From assembly GCF_000764305.2 (NCBI RefSeq), contig NW_025933058.1, positions 62,001 to 126,000 of the forward strand: a DNA stretch of 64,000 nt. Reading direction: 5' to 3'. Origin of the DNA: Hyalella azteca (lineage: Eukaryota; Arthropoda; Malacostraca; Amphipoda; Hyalellidae). The position numbers were made by a program, and so were the translations under genes. Numbering within the stretch: position 1 is the first letter of the stretch; every line of letters starts with the position of its first letter. Under the pieces are notes generated by a model. That model saw only the letters and a list, made by a program, of their open reading frames with translations, did no database searches and had not been told where the DNA came from. Shown piece by piece: positions 33,666 to 45,500 of this stretch.

Positions 33666-35768
33666 TCTAAACAATCTGAATATAATACAGCTGGTCGTCA
33701 GGATAATCAGGGCCAAGCAGACATGTAACATCTGAAAAAATACGTGACCAGAAACATTGACGCAAGAAGCACGTGAACATTCATTTAAAGCCTCCCATTA
33801 ATTTACTAATATAAAACAACATGTTTATACTTGTTTACAACAAATAGCTTTACTATGAAAACAAAACAGAACGAGAGCAGACGGGCACTTATAAAATTAT
33901 TTTTAAGCTTATTTATCTAAGATTTTTCAAAGTAGATTTAATTAAAAAAACGCCTGTCAAATTAAGTGGGAAAAAATAAAATAATGTAATGGAACATGAA
34001 TTTAAATGTAATTAATTTCGAGCGGTATATCAATGTGAGTAGATTTGCGTACTTCATCACTATTGCTTTGTATTTCCATGTAAATTGATAGATTTGTTGT
34101 GCATATTTGTGAATGATTTTGCAGCAAAATAGAAACGTAATTAAATGCAAATGATGGACACGTTTTATTAATGACTATCAAATGATAACAATCATTAATA
34201 GGAATGAGAATATCATTCGCTTAGTAGAATAATAATGATTTATTTTAAATAATGTATTCTTATGGAGGAGAGTATATTAATTTCAATGAATGATAAAAGT
34301 TGTATGGAAACGATGCCAGGTCACAAAAAAAATATTTTCTAACATTTATGGCAACATGAGCTTTAAACTGAGCAATTTATACTTAAGTTTGTTCTCGTAA
34401 TGGCTAAGTTGAATAAGCTACTATGCCAAACTAAAGTAGGGAGAGTTAGTGAAGCGTTAACAGTATGGTAAAAGTTTTTAAACTCCCGCGAGTAAATTCA
34501 ATAATTGTAAACCTGTAATGATAATTCAGTAACGTTTGTTAAAGCTTGAAAGCAAGTCAAATAAGTTAACGAACCTTCCGGTTCGTTAACTGAACGTTAA
34601 TGCGATGAAAACTATTTAAATCCCGCAACAAGTGCCATAACAACTCTTAGCTTTAATTTATTTATTTATTTATAAATGCGTTAAGTTTGAATGCACCTCT
34701 ATACAGATACCTCCTATACTATTATTCAGAAGAATCTTTACACATCAATACTCGCAGCGCCATTAACTCCGTAAAAACATACGAAAGTCTTCGTCCAGCC
34801 AGCGTGTTTCTGCGATGTAGAGCATCTGAGCGGCAGAGCACGACTATACGAAAACTTATTTACAATAGAAGTGAGCAACCTGTGGCAGCATTAAGCACTC
34901 AATAAAATGAAGGAGTAATATTGTCCAATTAATGACTCGCTTTCTTACCCACAACCCGAGCAGGAAGCAGACGTAGCACTGATACGTCTTTTTGTCGAGT
35001 CAAACTGTGTCAGGACGACACACACAAGAGTAAAAAAGCGCATCGTAATTTAGACAACCCTCCACTCATTTCAATAAGTGAGTGATGCTATATACGTTCA
35101 AAATACGAGTCACCGGCGAGTGTGTAATAAGTACGAGTAGTTCAAGTGTTGAACGTAAATTTCTAACTTTGTCTGTACAAAATGCAAAGAGGAAAACTGA
35201 GAGGTTTTATATCCCTAAAAGACTATACATAATTTTCAAATGAAGAGCTCTTATAAGCAGGAATCGAAAAAGTACATTAACCATAGTGTGAACATTTGGG
35301 GATCGTTGTGAGTGTTGATTAAGAGTTGGTTTACTTATCTTTTTTGCAACTAATTGTTAAAATTCAGCCAAAAATTCGTTCAGAGAATCTAAAATTTTTC
35401 GCGAATTTTTAGGAATGTGTTGGAAGGGGCGAAACGTTCATTTGGTTCAGCTTTAATTACAGAATTCAGCTCCACGAAATTGAAAATTGTATTTATTTCT
35501 ATAATATAAAAGTATACATTTGTATATAACATTTATGATCTGTAAGTTTGGTCAAATACCAGGGAATTTTTTTATTCAATGAATTTTTTGCTCTTTCCTA
35601 AAATGAGTCGAACGAAATTTATTGCTGACGAAGGCAGATCAAAATGCAGGTTACCAAATATCATTTTCGATATACCACGACTTTTCGAATGTACATTATC
35701 AAGTATATAAAGGTTTTACAACACTTAAAGTCGATATTCTGAAATGACATAACTACGCAACTCAATGA

Positions 35769-35995
35769 AGTCGCCTGCACCAGCATCATGCGGTGCCCCG
35801 ACGCCTGCACCAGCATCATGCGGTGCCCCGACGCCTACACCAGCATCATCATGCGATGCCCCGACGCCTGCACCAGCATCATGCGGTGCCCCGACGCCTG
35901 CACCAGCATCATGCGGTGCCCCGACGCCTGCACCAGCATCATGCGGTGCCCCGACGCCTGCACCAGCATCATGCGGTGCCCCGACGCTTCAAGAC
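35769..35995. repeat. 30-bp minisatellite (CCTGCACCAGCATCATGCGG)
   Basis: Seven to eight 30-bp units with few changes. It is stop-free in three plus frames and at least one minus frame, giving repetitive PAPASCGAPT-type frames. The GC content contrasts with its surroundings. It is probably non-coding, although a short reading frame from the ATG at 35765 runs through it. Confidence 0.9.
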
Positions 35996-36931
35996 TGGCG
36001 ATGGCTGAAGCCCTCATCATCAAGAGCGAGTCTCTAGATATCAATTTGCAACTCCGGTTTCGACAAGACAGTGAAATTATTTTCTTAGTAATTTCAAGTT
36101 TTAATTTTCCAATTGTATCCACAATACTCTATGTTGCCACTGATATCATTTCAAAATCTCTATTCAAAACGTTTTAAAACATTCGTTTACGTGATAATGA
36201 ATTTTGTATGTTCGAAAAGTCGTTGTATATTGAAACTGCCTTAAGGTAACCTGCTTTTCGTTCTGTCAACGAAAATTATTATTAGAAAAATTAAAATTAG
36301 AAAATTATGAACAGAAAAACATTTTTTGTTCTTCAACCAAACTTGCATAAAAAAACGTCCACCCAACTACCCCAATATTAATTTCGTACATAAAAAATCA
36401 TGGTAAAATGACTTATAAGAGGGTAACGCCGAGCTATGAAACGTATCTCCGTCCAGAAAAAGCTCAAGTCTGAGAGAATGCATCACTTTAGAAGATATGG
36501 TGGATTTTTATACATTGAAATTACGCATGAAAAATTCAGACATATCTTACTTCTTTGTTTCTATACTGGCTTTATTTACCAAATGAGCCCTCGATAAAAA
36601 GTGGTATAAATAACATATTATAGCTACGATTACAAAGTGCGAACTACTTTTCAACGAGTACTATACAATGAACTTTAGGTAATTCATAATAATATACATA
36701 ATAAGATACCTAATTGCACCAGTCGCGCGTAGTTTGACGTACATAGCAAATGCCCACTCGAGATGGTAAACATCGTACCATTTATGTCGTATAAAACTCT
36801 AACTACGTTAAGCACGAAGTGTTCTACGTAGAATCAATCCTTATATTGGTCCAGCAAACTAACTAAAACTTGTAACCATGCTTCACCACTTCTACTCACT
36901 CACGCCTATTGGACACATGAGTCATCTAGTG

Positions 36932-36973
36932 TTCAATAGATGATGGCAACTAGACACATACTAGTTGCCATCA
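36932..36973. repeat. Hairpin with GATGATGGCAACTA arms
   Basis: GATGATGGCAACTAG and CTAGTTGCCATCATC flank a short spacer. Confidence 0.75.
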
Positions 36974-38354
36974 TCAATACTGAAATGATGGAAATCTTGC
37001 CACGTATCTTAAGCATCGATGAGATAAGTTGTCATGGTTACGGATCCTGCGTTGGTTCGGCAGTTAAGAATATAAATGAATTTGCGTTTAAATAAAAAAT
37101 TATCTCCATGTAAGCAGATAAAATTTATGAAGTATTTACTAAGGTTTACATTAGTAAAAACACTACAAAAAATCTATTAAGAAGTTTGAAAAGTTTAACT
37201 GTTTACGTTTTTCAGCAAAATTATCCCCGGCGTCGTGTAAGAATTTACTCCGTCAGAGCACATTTACCGCCATGGCAGTTCAATTGTTATTCTTTATCAA
37301 TAATCTAACATTAACCCATAAGTCAGTCCATATATTTTATTGTCACGAGATTGAATCGCTCACGTTCAGTCTATTCAGTTTACTCCCACAATAAAACATT
37401 ATTTTATTATCATTCTATAATCGTTCTGGCTCATTATTAATCATCATCCGGACTCTTTCATTGGATAAAATCTACTTATCATTCCTGTCAGCGGAGGCAG
37501 TGCATACATGAGCTTTAAAAATTACAATGATTTTTCTACGCATGTCTTAAGTTTATAATTTTAGTGAATTCTTCGGTAATCGAAAGTTCTTCGATATTCT
37601 TAAAACGTTTCCTATGATGACAAGCTAATTAAACATGCATGATAAATTTACGACGTCTTGATTATTGTTGCGTTCCAGACTCTGGATTACCATGCTTGTG
37701 AGACATGTAAATCCTGTAGATTTGTTCGCAATATACATACATGCAATTCTAGCATTGAGATAATTCAAAGAAAAAAGTTTGCGAATATGCATACGATTTT
37801 GTATTAACTAAACCGAGTGCTGTGATCACGAAAAATATATCATGTGTATCATCATGCATGATATAATATAATATTGATGTGATCACTGTCAATCAGAGAA
37901 TTTATCAGATGAATATGATCTCATTATTTGTAGACAATTGTTCCAGATACTTTATAAACTTAACACAAGACAAATGACATTTTCTTAATGAAAACATATT
38001 ATTTAATAATACATTTACATGAAAATTCTAAGCTTTGGTAGTTAACATCCTATTCGAAGTTCGACTAATTAATTTTAAATAAACTGTATTTATATAAGAC
38101 TAAATTTATTACTGACGTGCATACTAAAGATTTTATTTCACATTCGTAACAAAATATTGCATGTTTCGAGGTCTACCGAGGCTAGAGATCGCGTGCAGCA
38201 GAATTAGTTTGATATTCAATAGACTACACATAGCAATAGAGAAGCAACACTCAACGTCTCATATACAGTAGAATTTCAGCACAAATTGTCCAAAAATAAG
38301 CGCACGTATCCAAGCTTATTATTCATTGCAAAATAACATGGCTCCACACTCGTG

Positions 38355-38525
38355 TATAACGAAACTTCATACTTTTTAAGAAACGAAACTTCATACTTTT
38401 AAGAAGAAACGAAAGTTCATACTTTTTAAGAAACGAAACTTCATACTTTTAAGAAGAAACGAAACTTCATACTTTTTAAGAAACAAAACTTCTTACTATT
38501 TACGAAACGAAACTTCATACTTTTC
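38355..38525. repeat. Tandem repeat around GAAACGAAACTTCATACTTTT
   Basis: Six to seven short units of about 22–25 bp, with AAG-rich joints. Confidence 0.85.
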
Positions 38526-40911
38526 CCCACTTTTTACATAAATGAGTCAGTCAAGACGACTTCGTTAAGAAAATATAGTAAACGGCAAAAGTCACGGCAC
38601 TTAGCGTATCTTTGTGACTCACTCCAGCTCTTCGATCATTCCTCATGTAGTGAATTATGTCCTTATGAAGTATTTTCATTCACCGGAATGAATCATTACT
38701 TTTTTCTCACATTAATTAATAGTCTTTTTTCTCACATTAATTAATATGAGTTAATTGAAGTTGAGGTGAGGAAGGTCCATCACAGGGTAGAAAGCGTAAT
38801 ATTTTTCCCAAAAAAATTCATTGATAGAGATAATTTCCTCCTCAATCTTTATGATACACAATGACGTAGCAAAACTTGAACGTAATCCTATGGAAACATT
38901 GGTGAAAACTTGAAAAAAAAATACGACAACGATCGAACGAACACAACCGAATTAATTGTATACTGTTTTAAACTTTAAATAAATAAAGTTTGTTAAGGAT
39001 TGGCCCGCGAATGATCGAATGAAAACAACCGAATTAATTATTTGCTGTTTTAAACTTCAAATAAATAAATTTGCTTAACGATTGGCGCGCGATAAAAGAT
39101 ATTATTATGGCGCGCATTAAATACTATGAAGCACGATAAAAGGTTAAATGTTATGTGCATTCTTCTGAATACCAATGAAGACAAACAACGAGGTACACAG
39201 AAAATCAGTTCGTAAATTTAATGACATAAATGGATTACAAATCTCATCCTAATATTAATTGACAATAATACAAATACCGTAACAGTAAAGGATAAGTGAT
39301 ATCGAAACAATAATTCAGATATCGTTAGGTATAGAATTAAGCCTAAAGTGTTCTAGGATGCTTTGAAGCGTGATAAAATTGCTATGGAAGTAGGAATCAG
39401 CTTCGAAATATACAATCTTTTAAAGTTGAACATACAAACCTTGAACTGAACAATATCGAAAGCAAATAAGATAGAAATGAAGATATAAGAAAATCCTCGG
39501 TGGTCGACTCTACATACTCGCATAGCATTCACTTCCGTGATAACAGTGCGTGAGTTCCATTATAATGACTATGATGTAATCATCGATTAGATTAGGATTA
39601 ATGATGAATAATATTATTAGAATTAGAATCATCATTAATTTTGAACTGATGACGGAGCTCGTGTCCGAAACTATTCTAATGAAATTATAATAAATCTTTT
39701 TGCCATTTTATTCGCTTCTAAATTTTAGGTAAACACGAAAATCTAGTTAACAAATGATATAAATGATTGCAAAAAAGCTGTGTTTATAATTACATCAATT
39801 ATTGTTTCAAACATGGATGAGCTAACATTACGCCTGAATAGTTCGTTGACGAACCTATTCATGAAACTTGCATTAATAATAATTCAGCAACGATATTTAT
39901 CTGGAAAACATAGCCAACTAAACGCAGACACTAAACATTCATACATCGAATACAATTTTCACGCAAGGTTCAGCTAATTTTATAAACAAATACTCCCCTT
40001 TAGAATGGAATTGCTAGGAAGTTTCCATTTTTAAAGAATAAAAATTGTTTTATATTCTTGAAAATTTGATCGGGTGATGGTTATGAGCTTCCTCTTTTTG
40101 CTTTATATACAGTCATTTGCAAAAGTTTAAGACCACCCCCCAAATTGAGTTTTTTGCATTACAAAAGGATAATGAGGCAAAATATTCAAATTGTTTGTAT
40201 GTAAATCTCAGATCTTTTAATCTTTTCTCTACGATAATTTAAGAAATCATACTACTAACAATCTCAGATCTTTTAATCTTTTCTCTACGATAATTTAAAA
40301 AATCAATCGCCAATAATGTCGACTAGCGATCATCTGTTTATTTGTAGCCACAGACTTCGATTAAATGTTTTTCAAGTTTTTTCCTACATCACCAGTGAAT
40401 GGATATTTTCATCAAATATCCTCGAGCTCCGTGCACTCTATTTGTTATAATATTTATTAATTATATTGATTTAAGCTATCGGCGACCAGGTCAGTTTAAA
40501 CGTCATCAAAGTTTGTGCTCTTGCCGTTCGATTCCGCATTGAAGTGACGAGGGAAGAAGTATTAATTTTTATTAATAATAATTCATAATAATTCATAATG
40601 GTAATTTATAAAAAAAATGGTGGCGGTGATGTGAGGCGTGAGGCTGAATTTTGGCCAGTCGCAGCAGGATGCGAGGTAAAGTAGAACAGGTAAAAGAAAT
40701 TGAAAAAATAGAATGGGTTTATAAATTGATTCTGTTCAAGCGTCTAGTTAGGGAGTAGATGGGGACTAGTAATTTTGAGATAAGTGGAGTAATAATTACT
40801 GTGATGGGCAAGGGTACAAACAATGTGATAAAGTATGGGTACAATCAGTGTGATGGGTATAGGGACATTATTGTCACTGGTTTTAGAGTAATTACAATGA
40901 CAAATATAAGT

Positions 40912-41196
40912 AAGTGTCAAACCGGTTTGTCCTGAACACTTCAGAGTATTGTATAGCTAAGTGTCGAACCGATGTGTCCTGAACACTTCAGAGTATTGTT
41001 TAGCTAAGTGTCGAACCGATGTGTCCTGAACACTTCAGAGTATCGTGTAGCTAAGTGTCGAACCGATGTGTCCTGAACACTTCAGAGTATCGTGTAGCTA
41101 AGTGTCGAACCGATGTGTCCTGAACACTTCAGAGTATCGTGTAGCTAAGTGTCGAACCGATGTGTCCTGAACACTTCAGAGTATCGTGTAGCTAAG
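40912..41196. repeat. 47-bp minisatellite ending at an assembly N
   Basis: About six units with core GTGTCCTGAACACTTCAGAG, period 47. It stops at the N at 41197, so true copy number is unknown. Confidence 0.9.
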
Positions 41197-41197
41197 N

Positions 41198-41436
41198 CAG
41201 GCAATAAGTCCAGCAGCTATCTCAATCAATCGTCAGCTATGGAAAGATCGGGTTCCAAAGGCCGGATCCCTTGTGAATCAAGTCACGAAAAGTTCAAGAA
41301 TCGGCAACAGGCCATGGGCCTATTTCTTCAACGCCGACACTTCTATTCTATTCTATTCTAAGTGATCCGGCCTTTGGAACCCGATCTTTCCATATCTGAC
41401 GATTGATTGAGATAGCTGCTGGACTTATTGCCTGGT
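41198..41436. repeat. Inverted repeat (68-bp arms) next to an assembly join
   Basis: Arms 41198–41268 and 41363–41436 both contain CAATAAGTCCAGCAGCTATC (second inverted) and the GGTTCCAAAGGCCGGAT end. The 95-bp spacer ends in a TTCTA microsatellite. It could be a foldback element or an assembly artefact at the N. Confidence 0.75.
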
Positions 41437-41726
41437 CCGTAATTTGCTAGGCTTTTTAAGACTGAACATATGCTCCTGCTTGTTCCTGAACCACAGAACC
41501 GAAACTTGTAAGGAGCGATAACCGACATCTGTACGACGCCATCGCTATGGCGTCAAGCGATCCGTCACCAGCGCTCCTAATTTTGGTAGGAATATTTTTC
41601 TTACAAGTGAAATTATTGGCATAATCAACGTTATGTTGAATTTCGACAGGAGACTGAATCATTTTAATTGACACACAATAGTCACAAGAAGTACTTGCCT
41701 GTATTGCCTTTAAAAGTTGTTCCACC

Positions 41727-42218
41727 CAAGTTATTGCAAAACTTAGTGGAGTCTTCCATGCAGTGCAGCAGTTATTGCTAACCTGAGTAGTGTGAGTCGT
41801 CTCACCTCAGTTATTGCTTACTCGAGTCAAGTCGCTTCACAACAGTTATTGCTTCACTAGAGTTATTGCTAACCATTATGGAGTCGCTTCACAACAGGCA
41901 TTAATTCACCAAAATAATGCTAACCTGAGTCAAGTCGCTTCACCTCAGTTATTGCTAACCTTTATGGAGTCGCATCACAACAGGCATTAATTCACCAAAA
42001 TAATGCTAACCTGAGTTAATTCGCTTCACCTCAGTTATTGCTAACCTGAGTCAAGTCGCTTCACAACAGTTATTGCTAACCTTTATGGAGTCGCTTCACC
42101 ACATTCATTAATTCACCAAAATAATGCTAACCTGAGTTAAGTCGCTTCACAACAGTTATTGCTAAGCCGAGTTAATTCGATTCACCACATTCATTAATTC
42201 ACCACAATTATTGCTAAC
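41727..42218. repeat. Minisatellite starting at the splice donor of receptor exon 42219–42501
   Basis: Many 30–40-bp units with the core TTATTGCTAACC followed by GAGT, TTAT or TAGT and GTCGCTTCAC. On the minus strand each reads ...CTCCA..AAGGTTAGCAATAA, the same as the exon end ACTCCACTAAG|GTTAGCAATAA. A longer copy of the exon edge (GGAAGACTCCACTAAG) lies at the far end near 41740–41757. Confidence 0.85.
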
Positions 42219-42501
42219 CTTAGTGGAGTCTTCCTTGCAACGCGTGTGCTCGGCTATGAAGTTGACACACCAGCAGGCGCGGTGCACCTCCATGGAGCAG
42301 TGGGTGAGGTCGTGCGCCAAGGAGGTGCCGAACGGCAGGATCTTGGGGGCCGGGGCCTCCGTGGGGCTGCTGACGAAGGGAACGGCGCCCTCCACGTCGG
42401 TCTGGGAAGGATCTGCTTCAGGTTGATCTGTCTGGTCCTGTTGATGGATGTTTTTTGCCCCGTGGATGCGGCAAGTCAGTGGAAAGCCTGAGTCTGCAAG
42501 C
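42219..42501 (-). CDS. nAChR exon: end of cytoplasmic loop, pre-M4 helix
   Basis: The acceptor TTTCATTTCAG opens with [17 protein letters not shown], then a Gln/Asp/Pro-rich stretch and [19 protein letters not shown], ending phase 0 at GTTAGC after [17 protein letters not shown]. That end matches the amphipathic helix before M4 in insect alpha subunits. Confidence 0.9.
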
Positions 42502-45500
42502 CTGAAATGAAAGGAATTTTAGACGAAGATAAAATCCTTTTACATAACGATTAATTATACATAAACGATGAAGTTTTAGTCATCATGTTAGTTTGTCTCG
42601 ATCAGTTTATCCTGGCAGATGCGAAAAATTCAAGTACGTTCGACAAAATCCATTTCGGTGGAAAGTTGCCCTGAGCACTATTAGCAGGAAGCATATACCT
42701 CAGCCAGCAAACTGCAACGTAAATGGAAAAAATACAGGTTTTCTTTAATAAAATAAGCATTCAGTGATAAACAAGTAGGCCGAGTAGAGTTAGATATTCG
42801 GCAGCCAATGGAGTAGAAAGCCACTATTGACCACCAACTTGACATAGTAAAATATACAAATGTATAAAATTTGTAGTATAGTATAGTAATAAGTATAGTA
42901 GTAGTATAGTATGTATAAATATGTAGTATAGTATGTATACATAGTAGAAAATGTGTTGAAGTGGTACTGCTACGGTACTCTAAGTATCACCCACTGCGTA
43001 GTGAAGTCGTCAGCCAATAAGGGAGGCTGGATGGATGTAGCGTCGTAAGCGTAGTCAGGCTTGTAGAGGGAGGAGAGTTCGGTAGTGTACTCATGTAGAG
43101 GTACTTGGCTACCATCACTGCAGCTCCGTAGGTTCGTGGTACTAGCGTCCCGTAACTCGTTACCGTTGCAGGTGCGAACCACCACGCGGCTAGGCTGGTC
43201 CTTGCACACACTGCACGATATAGCATATTTAAAAAAATATAACTCAGTACTCACTGAAGTGAGTGACAGAGAGCGCATTTTCTCTTCGACGAAAACATGA
43301 AGTCACGGACAGACGGACGGACAGACGGACGGACGGACAGACAGACAGAAAGACAGACAAGACATGGCGAGCACAATCGTGCATTTTTTCCATAAATGAG
43401 AAAATGCGTTAAAAATATATTTTAAATAATTCATATACATTACATAGCTTAATAGAGGAAATTTCCGAGAGATATTGAGAATTGGTTACTTACTGTGGCA
43501 TAAGTAACTAGAGTGAAGCAAATTGTTTATGAAGATTACTGGATTGTCTAAGAAAATACCTGCAATGAGTAGGCTTCTGAAGAAAATTAACGAAAATTTT
43601 TTGGTTTTAAATGAAGCGACATGATTTGAACATCAAATTTTAAGAGAAATATTTAATTATAATGAACATTGATCACAATAAAAGCCATGCAAGCACGTAA
43701 AGATCAGTTAACTAGATAAATACTGTCAACTGCTACCGATAGGACATTAGAGGAAAGAATCTAAGCGCTTTCCTGGAAATTTTCAGTCTGCATAATGTAC
43801 ATGAATAAAAAATCTTTACTTTTCCCACCTAGTATGCAATTTAAAATTACCGCCTAGCATTCAACTTGGAGTTTCCTTTTAGCATTAAAGTTAGGATTCA
43901 ATTTACTAGCGATGAATGATTAAAAGTTTGTGCAAAGCTCCTCAACACCTACCGTTTCTAACTGTATCTTAACTGAAATAATTTTGATATTATTTGGCAC
44001 TAGCATGAGTTTTTTCCCTTGAGAGATTTCTCTTTAGTAAAACATTGAGTCAAAAGACTCAAAGCGTTTTTATCAATAATAATGGTTTTTCGTCTCATTG
44101 ACATGATTGTAAAGCAGCCAAATGCTGCACTAATTCCTTCATAGTCATAATTTTTATAAGTTCAAGTACTCTACTTTATCACAGCAAAAAAACATGCATG
44201 CAAAGAAAAAAATAGAACTATTTTTTTGGGCTCTATACCAAATATAATTTTATAATAGTTGCAATATATATAATAGTTGCAAATTTTTAGCTTTTCTGAT
44301 AAGAAAAATTTGCATCGACAAATAAGATGCTTTATATGAATCCATTAATTTCTACGTACGCTCGCCGAAATTTGAAAGCTGGGACATCACTGTGAATGTA
44401 TAGGAGAGATTGAAATAAAATACTGAATATTTAAATACCTGTTAGCTGCCGTTTTTCCATTCACTTTAGCAGAGGAGCCCCAGAGACTGAAGAAACGAGC
44501 AACGTTTATTAGACATCCATGGAAATAAAAGAAAACATATCAGCTATTAGGAATATTAAACATCCAAACACGCAGTATTTAAACAACAATATCAGCTAGA
44601 ATGTGAGAGCTAGTGCCTTAAAAACATATAACATTGAGTGTATAACAACCATATAAGAAATTATAATTCTATTGAAAAGCTAATAACTTTGGGTGCGAGT
44701 TGAAATAAAGTTTAGATTAAGTAAATTATATACGCAATCGTTAACTTCCATCATGAATATTTAAATTATTATTATAATTAATAATTATTGACTTGGAGAG
44801 TTCAGATAGTCCATAACGTGACAAATTTAATTTATGGAAAAACTTAAAGTAATTGAGAAATCAATGAATGTTAGAAGTTTAATTTTCGATCGGTATTTAA
44901 GCAATTGCCTAAATTAAATTTCATATTGGCATCAAATTTGATTATTTTCAAAATTCGAAATCTAGGAAACTTGGCGACTAATTGAAAGTGCTTAAGTAAT
45001 TCAACGTTTTATTGATCTTTTTCAGAAACGAATGAAATACATGTCCTAATGTCGTATAATACATGTCCTAATGTCGTATAATACATGTCCTAATGTCGTA
45101 TAATACATGTCCTAATGTCGTATAATACATGTCCTAATGTCGTATTCACGCAATAATTACCGAAACCTATGGTAATAATTGCAGATTTGCTCTGAACTTT
45201 AATGACCAGAAACCTTGAGGAGGTAATGCTGAGCTCAGCAGGTAATGTATTTAATTAAATTAAATAATTAATAGAGGAGGTAATTGCTGAGCTACTCACT
45301 TCAGCAATTTAATTATACTGGTCCGGTAGCTAGGGAAACAAAGGTGTAGCTAGCACGGTAACCGCGGTAACCGGGTAATGGGGTAATGCAACTACATTGA
45401 GTGAGGTTATGTTCTACTACTACTACTACTACCGCGTTATGTAATTCTGTAACCGGGGTAGTGCTATAGCAGTTACCGGGTATTGCTATAGCAGTAACCG

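Larger units (their letters stand above)
32428..42218. other. Long stretch with no recognised gene
   Basis: About 9.8 kb of AT-rich DNA between the lectin and the last recognised receptor exon. It holds several minisatellites, listed separately, and a hairpin near 36935–36972. A receptor M4/C-terminal exon was specifically sought here on the minus strand and not found. Confidence 0.5.
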
